From Paenibacillus_AR mesotrionivorans (GTDB lineage: Bacteria > Bacillota > Bacilli > Paenibacillales > NBRC-103111), in contig NZ_JBJURJ010000013.1 of assembly GCF_046098205.1 (NCBI RefSeq), positions 1-64,000 on the forward strand: a DNA stretch of 64,000 bases. The letters are read 5' to 3'. The notes beneath the pieces were generated by a model that did no database searches, had not been told where the DNA came from, and worked only from the letters and a program-made list of their open reading frames with translations. The position numbers were made by a program, and so were the translations under genes. Below, one piece after another: positions 57,836 to 64,000 of this stretch; position 1 is the first letter of the stretch, and the number at the start of each line of letters is the position of its first letter.

Positions 57836-59014
57836 TTGAAGAAGCAAGAAGCCGTTATCAATTCCTTTTCGTTTTCCTTTTTTATGACCATGGCCCTGGT
57901 GGTCTCTTTTTTCCCGCTGTATTATGATTCCCTCGGCTACAGCAAGCTGCAGATCGGCGCCCTGTACTCCATCGGCCCGGCGGTAGGCATTATATCCAAT
58001 CTGTTCTGGGGCCTGATCAGCGACCGGTTCCAAACTCTCAAAAAAACCATCATTGTCATTTTGTTCGGCCAGTTGGCCATGGTCCTGCTCCTGTTCAGCA
58101 CCGACGTATACTCCGTGCTGTTCGTCATTGTCACCGGTTTTTACTTCTTTCAGACCCCGCTGAACGGGCTGAATGACAGTCAGATTCTTCTGTACACCCG
58201 GGTGAGCGGCAAAAGCTACGCCTTTTTCCGCATGTGGGGCTCCTTGGGATTCGCCTTTGCGGCCGTGATGGTGGGACTGGTATTGAACAAGCTGGGTGTT
58301 GGGGTCATCAGCATCCTGGCCGTCTGCAGCGTCACGCTGTCGCTGTGCCTCGCCTTTCTGTTGAAGGACAGCCGGGCAGGCATGAAGAAAATGGATCTCT
58401 CCGGGGTTGTGAAGGTTATTTTCAACCGGAAGCTGTTGTTGTTCCTGGGGCTTATCTTCTTCATGTCCATCGCCCATCGGGCCAACGACGGTTTCCTGTC
58501 CACCTATCTAAAGGACCTTGGCGGCAAAAACCTGGTGGGCATCGCATGGATGACCTCGGCCTTGAGTGAAGTGCCGGTGTTCTTCTATCTGAACAAACAC
58601 GGGCACAAATATAAGGAGCTGCCGCTTCTGGCCGTAGCGTGCAGCGTTTACGTGGTCCGCTTCCTCCTGATGAGCCTGGTCAACGGTCCGGGCTGGATCA
58701 TTCCGCTGCAGTCCCTGCACAGCCTGTCCTTCGGTATCTTCCTGGTGACCGCCCTGCGTTACCTGCAGCAGCTGGTGCCGGATGAATACCGGGCCACCGG
58801 CCAGGCGGTATTCAATATGACCTGGAGCGGCTTCTCCGGGCTGGTCAGCGGCTTCGTAGGCGGCCGGGTGTACGATGCCTGGGGCGGGGCCATCCTATAT
58901 AGAGTTGCGGCTGTCTCCGCATTTATTGCTTTTGTCGGCTTTTTGGTGACCCATCTGTATACACGCAATAAGGAAGGGCAAATGGATACGATGATGAAAG
59001 GGGCATCCCGATGA
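57836..59014 (+). CDS. MFS transporter, HcaT/nucleoside symporter-like
   Basis: A 392-residue major facilitator of the MFS_1-like (3-phenylpropionate/nucleoside symporter) class, with twelve helices. It begins SFSFSFFMTMALVVSFFPLYYDSLGYSKLQIGALYSIG and has FWGLISDRFQTLKK as the loop 2-3 motif and FFRMWGSLGFAFAAVMVG. The start is TTG at 57836, six bases after GAAGGA, 26 bases past the flippase stop. The stop overlaps the start of the CYTH gene (ATGA). Substrate is unknown. Confidence 0.83.
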   Translation: MKKQEAVINSFSFSFFMTMALVVSFFPLYYDSLGYSKLQIGALYSIGPAVGIISNLFWGLISDRFQTLKKTIIVILFGQLAMVLLLFSTDVYSVLFVIVTGFYFFQTPLNGLNDSQILLYTRVSGKSYAFFRMWGSLGFAFAAVMVGLVLNKLGVGVISILAVCSVTLSLCLAFLLKDSRAGMKKMDLSGVVKVIFNRKLLLFLGLIFFMSIAHRANDGFLSTYLKDLGGKNLVGIAWMTSALSEVPVFFYLNKHGHKYKELPLLAVACSVYVVRFLLMSLVNGPGWIIPLQSLHSLSFGIFLVTALRYLQQLVPDEYRATGQAVFNMTWSGFSGLVSGFVGGRVYDAWGGAILYRVAAVSAFIAFVGFLVTHLYTRNKEGQMDTMMKGASR

Positions 59015-59514
59015 ACCAGGAAATTGAACGCAAGTTTTTTCTGTCCGCGTATCCGCAAGGGTTATTGGACAGCGGTGAGCTGAAGCTGGCGGGACGGGAG
59101 GTCATTGAGCAGACCTATCTGGCCTTGACCGAAACGGAGGAAATCCGCATCCGCCGGCTCGCTCCCGCTGATGGCGGGACGGCCCATTACACCCATACGT
59201 ACAAACGCGGCCACGGCCTCTCCCGCGGCGAAGCAGAGTATGACATCAGTGAGGAGATTTACAAGCAGCTGCTGGAGGGCTCCGGACGTCTCCCTCTGAT
59301 CAAAACCCGCACCAAGGTCCTGGACACTTCAGGCAGGTTGTTCGAAATCGACGATTACCACCAGTTTAATCTTCAAACGGTGGAGGCGGAGTTCGCTTCG
59401 GTAGAGGAAGCGGAAGGGTTTGTTGCGCCGGTGTGGTTCGGCGAGGAAGTCGGCAGCCAGCAGGAATACCGGAACAAAACCCTGTGGCGGGAAGTCCAGG
59501 GGATCGGGGACTAA
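59011..59514 (+). CDS. CYTH domain protein (triphosphate tunnel enzyme)
   Basis: A 167-residue protein with the CYTH signature EIERKFFL at residues 4-11, EIRIRRL, THTYKRG and the acidic tunnel residues FEIDDYHQ and EAEFAS. Relatives hydrolyse inorganic triphosphate or act as adenylate cyclase or thiamine triphosphatase; tripolyphosphatase is the most common bacterial activity. It overlaps the MFS transporter gene by four bases, so the two are co-translated, which is an unusual pairing. Confidence 0.92.
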   Translation: MNQEIERKFFLSAYPQGLLDSGELKLAGREVIEQTYLALTETEEIRIRRLAPADGGTAHYTHTYKRGHGLSRGEAEYDISEEIYKQLLEGSGRLPLIKTRTKVLDTSGRLFEIDDYHQFNLQTVEAEFASVEEAEGFVAPVWFGEEVGSQQEYRNKTLWREVQGIGD

Positions 59515-59568
59515 GGGGCTGCCATCGGGCAGGCAGACGCCGGGGCGGAGCTTGAACGCCGCCAGGCT

Positions 59569-59748
59569 GGCACTCGCGGGTGGTGGGCTATTGCTTCCCG
59601 TATGCCCAATGTAAGCGCCAAACAATGTACGCTATTCACTGTTTTCAACTGAATTATCGGTCCATTTTCGCCAATAGCGTACATTTTAGGTTTGCTGTTT
59701 GGCAAAAATGCAGCCCTTTTCCGGAATAGCATACATTTGCTGTTCGCT
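59569..59748. repeat. Degraded four-unit element (possible copy 6)
   Basis: In the 386-base gap 59515-59900. Three units are clear: 59613-59636 ending AATGTACGCTATT, and the inverted 59673-59696 (AATAGCGTACATT) and 59725-59748 (AATAGCATACATT); a weak first unit ends GCTATT at 59592. Spacing (44/60/52) is close to but not the same as the exact copies. Confidence 0.5.
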
Positions 59749-59818
59749 ATCATTCTGCCATAGCTCCCTTTCCTAACACTCCCCCTTCTCCAGCAATATA
59801 CAAAGCCGCTCCACGCTT

Positions 59819-59868
59819 AAAAGGACCTTCCAAACCGCACATTTGCGGAAGGAAGGTCCCTTTCTTTT
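59819..59868. terminator. Bidirectional intrinsic terminator
   Basis: AAGGACCTTCC pairs with GGAAGGTCCCTT, with an inner CCGCA/TGCGG pairing and TTTCTTTT on the plus side. It lies between the converging CYTH and methyltransferase genes. Confidence 0.82.
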
Positions 59869-59900
59869 ACACAAACCTGATTACTTTAGCATGTACCGCT

Positions 59901-60611
59901 TCACCAGGGCTTGCGGATCACCAATAGCTGGTGCGAACCCGGTATAAAAGAAAGCGAGGACACCTCCAGTGCCGGTGACAGCCCATGGCCTTCCAGGACA
60001 GCCATCAGCTCCTCCAGTCCCGTAAACGGGTCCCACTTAAAATCCAGCAGCGGGTAAATCCTGACCTCGCCTCCGGGCCGGACCACCCGGGCCAGCTCCA
60101 GAACCGCCTCCCGGTGGAAGTCCTCCCCGAACTGTTCCCCATACAAAAACAGAAAGTGACTGCACAGCACCCGGTCGAAGCTTTCATCGGCAAAGGGCAG
60201 CCGCGGCAGGGCAGCGGATACATAGGCCTCCGTTCCGTACAAACGCCCGTAATCCTCCAGAAACAGCTCCAGAGACTGGCGGCGGAGGGTTTCATGCTGT
60301 GAAGCCGAGCCATAATAGCTCCAGGTATAAACATGCTGCAGCTCTGCCAGCTTGGCGGAGGCCTCTTCCAGCTCCTGCAAGCCGCGCCGGGCCATCGCCT
60401 CCGGCTCCAAGCTATAAAGCGGATCGGCGGATACCGCCTGAATCCCCAGCTTGCGGGCAGCAGCCGCGAAGGATGATGCTCCTGCAGCCACATCCAGCAC
60501 CCTTTCCCCCGGCTCAAAACCGCATGAAAACATACGTCCATACTCCTCAAAGCTCCGGCAGGTCATGGCGACCCCGGCTTGAGGATACCGTTCCTTCTGC
60601 TCTCCACTCAT
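59901..60611 (-). CDS. Class I SAM-dependent methyltransferase
   Basis: A 236-residue methyltransferase-like protein. The SAM-binding motif I is RVLDVAAGASSFAAAARKLG near residue 40; motif II SADPLY and the later LPFADESFDRVLCSHFLFLY and VRPGGEVRIYPLLDF are standard. The substrate is unknown. AAGGAG is about 12 bases before ATG. It lies 130 bases downstream of the ComP-like kinase gene in the same direction, in the place a comA-type regulator gene would normally take. Confidence 0.88.
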   Translation of the reverse strand: MSGEQKERYPQAGVAMTCRSFEEYGRMFSCGFEPGERVLDVAAGASSFAAAARKLGIQAVSADPLYSLEPEAMARRGLQELEEASAKLAELQHVYTWSYYGSASQHETLRRQSLELFLEDYGRLYGTEAYVSAALPRLPFADESFDRVLCSHFLFLYGEQFGEDFHREAVLELARVVRPGGEVRIYPLLDFKWDPFTGLEELMAVLEGHGLSPALEVSSLSFIPGSHQLLVIRKPW

Positions 60612-60741
60612 CTTCTGCTCAGCTCTCCTTGTCTGTCCGCCCCTTTTGCCTCGGGGCCTGGCAGCACCCGGCCTGTGCCGGAAGCTGCTTCCATTTTACT
60701 ATAAGACAGCAGCAGGCGGAAGATCCTATTTGTTGGGACTA

Positions 60742-63087
60742 TCACACGCTTTTGCGGCTCGCCTCTTGCTCCTGCTCCTGCAAAGGAATGGAAATAACCA
60801 TTTGGGTACCCGGACGGGGGAGATCAACCATTTTCAGCGAACCCTGCATCAGCAAAATACGTCCTTTCATTTGTTCCATTCCAATCCCGGACCCGCCGAT
60901 TTCCCGCGATCCCGGTTCCATAGGCCGGATGCCAATACCGTCGTCCTCGTAGATGAGTTGGAAGTGCTGGGACGTAGAAGTCAACCGGAAGCTCACTTTG
61001 GAGGCTTGCGAATGTTTTTTGGCATTGTTCAGCAGCTCCTGGACAATCCGCAGCAGATGCCGTTTGGTGGTCAAGGACTCCTGCTCTACCCGTCCCGCTC
61101 CACTCTCCGGTTCAAAATGGATATGGAACGCAGCTACATACGCTTCCTTCTCCAGATATTGCCGCAGCGTGCCAATCAGCCCGATCTCACGGAGCAGATG
61201 GGGATTCAGCTCAAAGCAGCTTTGGCGCAGGCTGGCGTTAATCAGATCGACAAACTTGAGGATATTGTCCAGATGCTCCTTATCCTCCCGGTTCATTACA
61301 TACTTGTCCATTAAACCGGAAAACCGCCGTTTTAAGAAAAATAAATCCTGCATCGTCGTATCATGCAAATCCGAAGCAATCCGGATACGTTCTTCCTCCT
61401 GCAATTCAAACATGACCTTGCGGAACCATTGAAACTCCACCGCCGACGTATCATCGCTGAATCGGGAGGACAGGTCCTGCAGCTTGGCGGTCAAAGTCCG
61501 GATTAGATGCACATTCTCCAGACTGACCTCCAGATAAGAGGTAATCAAGCCCAGCCATTGCTGTTCCTCCCGGCTCAAGAGAACATTGGTGCGTTTGCGG
61601 GTCATCACCAGATAGTTTGTAGACTCCTCCGTCCGGCTGATCTCCATGCACGTATAACGTTCACTTTCGCTCCACTCTTTTTGGGCCAGAATCGCCTTGA
61701 TCTCCTCTTCATTCACCTCTCCTGCCGAAATGGTTTCCACACTATCCGGGTATTGGCAAACAATGGAACCACCTTGAACATCCAGGGTCTGGACGATATC
61801 CGCCAGAAAAATATCCTTCATTTCCCGCATGGTGGATACCGTACTCAGATTCCGGGATATCTTTTTGAGCGAATTATTGAGCATGGCCTTCCTCGGGAAG
61901 AAAATCGGCTCCAGCCGGGTTGTCAGGTATTCGGTGGAATATAGCATCAAGGCCAAAGCCAGCAGGCAACTGAAAAAAACAAATACAATCATCTGGTTGG
62001 TTGCAGTCTCCTGGAAAAAGGCCATAAATAGACCGGTGACAATCGAGGCAGGCACCAGAGCCAACAAACAGCCAAACAAGAACCGCCGGAAGACCAGACC
62101 GATATCGTAAAGCTGGTCGGACGCGATCAAATAGGCAAAGGAAGCGGGAAAGAGCAACAGGAATCCACTGGTGTAAACAGCGTCAACAATAGAACTTCCC
62201 GTTACGATCATCGGTGCGAAAGAAAGGCTGACAATGGGCAAAAAAGAAACAAACAGGGCATACCAAATCGATTTAATAATGGATGCTAAATAGGATCTAT
62301 TTCTTCCATGTTTAAAGTAAAAGAACACCAAAAAGGCCAAGTTGTAAAATACGGTGATTACGAATAATCCAAGAGATGCCGTAGGCGCTATATCGTGAAC
62401 GAATGAAGTCCATTTGTTGGAGAACAGATAGGGCAATCTGAATAAAAATTCTGCAAATGCAATGGAATAGAAAAATATTAACATTTTTTTGGAAAGAGTG
62501 ATATTGGCTTTTTCCTTGAAGAAAACAATTAAGAAGTGAAAAAACAGAATCGGCAGTATGGACAGGGATGTTTCGATGCTGATTTTAGCTAAGCCCTCTC
62601 CCCTGATGGATGCCCCCTGGCTCATATAAGTAACAGCACCGGACAAAAACACGATAGCAAGAAGAGCAGCTGAAGGTGAGTTGGGTATGCGGATAAATAT
62701 TATTCCTGCTAACAACAAGCAGACTAGACTTTCAATAATAGAGGTAGCATCATACAGTGTCATACCTTGATTCTCAAAAGAGATCAGAATAACTTCTTGC
62801 CCTCGTAATACCTCTACATTCTTATGGTCGGCAAGACTGCCCCAATTCCGAAGCGCCTGGTTTTCACCGGGTAATGTATTGTCTAATGAAAGAATTTCAT
62901 CACCGACTCGAAGACTGTGCTGCCCGATCCCTTTTGTGGAAAGTTCTGTGACCATCCATTTTTGTAAATCATTTTGTTCTACTGTTACACCTAAATATGG
63001 TTTGCTGACCGTCACAAGCGCCAGCCATCCCATTAATATAAAAAGAGCAGACAGGATAACGTAATTTTTTGTATTTTTCAGCTTCAT
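60742..63087 (-). CDS. ComP-like sensor histidine kinase
   Basis: A 781-residue membrane kinase matching ComP in layout: a first helix (9-27), an extracellular PDZ-like segment (about 50-105, HSLRVGDEILSLDN), seven or eight further helices (110-385), a GAF-like region, HisKA_3 with phospho-acceptor H575 in SDLHDTTMQDLFFLKRR, and HATPase with LLNNAKKHSQ and GIGI. ComP senses the isoprenylated ComX peptide in Bacillus. No comQ, comX or LuxR-type comA is beside it; a 61-residue ORF is divergent from its start. The sensory half looks more AT-rich than the kinase half. AGGGGATG precedes ATG. Confidence 0.9.
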   Translation of the reverse strand: MKLKNTKNYVILSALFILMGWLALVTVSKPYLGVTVEQNDLQKWMVTELSTKGIGQHSLRVGDEILSLDNTLPGENQALRNWGSLADHKNVEVLRGQEVILISFENQGMTLYDATSIIESLVCLLLAGIIFIRIPNSPSAALLAIVFLSGAVTYMSQGASIRGEGLAKISIETSLSILPILFFHFLIVFFKEKANITLSKKMLIFFYSIAFAEFLFRLPYLFSNKWTSFVHDIAPTASLGLFVITVFYNLAFLVFFYFKHGRNRSYLASIIKSIWYALFVSFLPIVSLSFAPMIVTGSSIVDAVYTSGFLLLFPASFAYLIASDQLYDIGLVFRRFLFGCLLALVPASIVTGLFMAFFQETATNQMIVFVFFSCLLALALMLYSTEYLTTRLEPIFFPRKAMLNNSLKKISRNLSTVSTMREMKDIFLADIVQTLDVQGGSIVCQYPDSVETISAGEVNEEEIKAILAQKEWSESERYTCMEISRTEESTNYLVMTRKRTNVLLSREEQQWLGLITSYLEVSLENVHLIRTLTAKLQDLSSRFSDDTSAVEFQWFRKVMFELQEEERIRIASDLHDTTMQDLFFLKRRFSGLMDKYVMNREDKEHLDNILKFVDLINASLRQSCFELNPHLLREIGLIGTLRQYLEKEAYVAAFHIHFEPESGAGRVEQESLTTKRHLLRIVQELLNNAKKHSQASKVSFRLTSTSQHFQLIYEDDGIGIRPMEPGSREIGGSGIGMEQMKGRILLMQGSLKMVDLPRPGTQMVISIPLQEQEQEASRKSV

Positions 63088-63121
63088 TCATCTCATCCCC
63101 TGTTTCAAAATCCGCTATTTT

Positions 63122-63150
63122 TTGATAATCTAAATGAAGGACTATATACC
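63122..63150 (+). promoter_or_regulatory. Promoter of the 61-residue ORF
   Basis: TTGATA, 17-base spacer, TATACC. The predicted transcription start is only about 15 bases before the ATG, giving a very short leader. Confidence 0.45.
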
Positions 63151-63171
63151 TTTACAGAGGAGTTGTTGTGG

Positions 63172-63357
63172 ATGCAATCTATTACTGTTACACCCAGTTT
63201 GGCCAAGGCTGTCCGCAATTCGCAAAAATGTGGTTTAGCGACTCGTGCAAATGATATGCCGGTAACTCCAGCGGAAAAGAAACAAATTTCGAAAGTATTC
63301 TACAATCATACTCTCATTACAAATGAATACGAAACTGCAGGCGACAATTGGTCCTAG
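63172..63357 (+). CDS. Small protein divergent from the ComP-like kinase, 61 residues
   Basis: A short ORF starting at ATG 63172 with AGAGGAG nine bases upstream; TTG codons at 63163 and 63166 sit against that site and were rejected. The protein is basic in its first half (SLAKAVRNSQKCGLATR) and ends ITNEYETAGDNWS, with the only Trp next to last. I recognise no family. Position beside a ComP-like receptor and the C-terminal Trp invite comparison with ComX precursors, whose modified Trp lies near the C-terminus, but ComX is normally on the same strand with comQ. Treat the peptide-signal idea as a hypothesis. Confidence 0.5.
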   Translation: MQSITVTPSLAKAVRNSQKCGLATRANDMPVTPAEKKQISKVFYNHTLITNEYETAGDNWS

Positions 63358-63572
63358 CCCCCCACTTGATTTTACCAAGCGTTGAAGGAAATGTCTATCG
63401 ACCAATTTGCGGCTCTCCTCGTGCTTTTTGGGGAGAGTCCTGCAGCAGATTTTTTAGGCCGTTAGTATTATATTACTTTTCTCTCCTCATAGAAACCCGC
63501 AAGCTTTAATTCGGCGCTATACCACCCCAATCACTTTTCCCCTTTATATATTTCCGCTAGTATACGTACGGA

Positions 63573-63601
63573 TTGCCTCCTTTTGCCAACGCTCCTATAA
63601 T
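63573..63601 (+). promoter_or_regulatory. Promoter of the response regulator gene at the right edge
   Basis: TTGCCT, 17-base spacer, TATAAT, 47 bases before the TTG start at 63648. Confidence 0.65.
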
Positions 63602-63647
63602 AGAACTATTTTATTAAATCGAATCTATTAAACCGGGAGGACTTCTA

Positions 63648-64000
63648 TTGAAACAGGCGCTGATCGTTGACGACACGAAATCCATCCGGGTCCTTCTGAC
63701 CAAGGCGCTGGAGCACAAGGGGTTCTCAGCAGATCTGGCTGCCAGCGGTCTTGTGGCCATGGATATGCTGAAGGCTCAACCCTATGATGTTGTGTTTCTG
63801 GACATGAAAATGCCCGGTCTAAGCGGCAAGCATGTGCTGAACTGGATGGTCCAGCGGGGCATCACCACACCGGTGGTGGTGATTACGGCCTTTGGTACCG
63901 TCAAGAACGCCGTGGAATGCACCCGGCTGGGCGCATCCGCCTATCTGCAAAAGCCGTTTACCGTTGAAAAAATACACCGCCTGCTGGCGGAGCTGGAGCC
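63648..64000 (+). CDS. Response regulator, receiver domain (cut by window end)
   Basis: At least 117 residues of a receiver domain: acidic pocket in ALIVDDTKSIRVLL, phospho-acceptor in VVFLDMKMPGLSG, Thr in VVVITAFGTVKNAV and Lys in LQKPFTVEKI. The sequence runs off the window, so an output domain may follow; it resembles Spo0F and the receivers of NtrC-type regulators. TTG start with GGGAGG seven bases upstream. Whether it pairs with the ComP-like kinase is unknown; ComP normally pairs with a LuxR-type regulator. Confidence 0.88.
   Translation, partial: MKQALIVDDTKSIRVLLTKALEHKGFSADLAASGLVAMDMLKAQPYDVVFLDMKMPGLSGKHVLNWMVQRGITTPVVVITAFGTVKNAVECTRLGASAYLQKPFTVEKIHRLLAELE

Overview
The window is a piece of a Paenibacillus-like (Paenibacillaceae, Bacillota) chromosome. 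The signs are strong AGGAGG ribosome binding sites, frequent TTG/GTG starts, base composition that looks GC-rich for a Bacillota genome, and a typical gene set: RelQ, a 4Fe-4S ferredoxin, CimA, YugP, Tpx, CshA, YitT, YtpB and a ComP-type kinase. There is no rRNA, tRNA, CRISPR array, phage or complete transposase gene. Genes are dense and often overlap by 1-4 bases into operons. No gene begins in the first 231 bases.

Layout. 266-3926: DUF309/RelQ pair, a small membrane protein, an L,D-transpeptidase and APS kinase. 3987-9473: a complete STM4011-STM4015-type cluster on the minus strand (two radical SAM enzymes, an alkaline-phosphatase-fold hydrolase, an ATP-grasp protein and a leucine-rich-repeat protein); the family is conserved but its function is unknown. 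9816-24720: housekeeping and stress genes (ferredoxin, DNA polymerase IV, citramalate synthase, TlpA-like thioredoxin, MFS exporter, JAMM protease, DnaQ-like exonuclease, DUF294, ammonium transporter, MerR, YugP, DUF559 protein, GltC-type LysR, Tpx). 24843-33557: a galactose (Leloir) operon headed by a ROK repressor, with a divergent xylulokinase. 33965-34180: a probable structured non-coding RNA. 34229-45798: YesL-like protein, a large hybrid kinase with an HD-GYP regulator, and an ABC exporter with its own two-component system. 45893-53104: CshA, DUF4178, YitT, DUF4015 hydrolase, flavin reductase and a hydroxyacid dehydrogenase. 53524-59514: PfkA, YtpB with an unknown partner, a MATE-type flippase and an MFS-CYTH pair. 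59901-64000: a methyltransferase, a ComP-like kinase with a divergent 61-residue ORF, and a response regulator cut by the window end.

Two repeat families are the least expected content. (1) A 185-189 bp four-unit element: four 24-bp units, the first two direct and the last two inverted, with unit starts 50, 61 and 50 bp apart. It occurs with this exact spacing at 6315, 9576, 33620 and 53167, with near-identical spacing (51/63/51) at 21470, and in degraded form near 59569. Units resemble each other within a copy but differ between copies. (2) A 167-168 bp MITE-like element with about 21-bp terminal inverted repeats (CTAGG..GTGTTTGCAAAC), in inverted copies at 20529 and 24156, with end-like fragments at 15823 and 56366.

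Regulation visible in sequence: paired dyads on both sides of the ROK/xylB divergon, a TnrA/GlnR-type box in the ammonium transporter leader, several extended -10 promoters, and well-formed intrinsic terminators.
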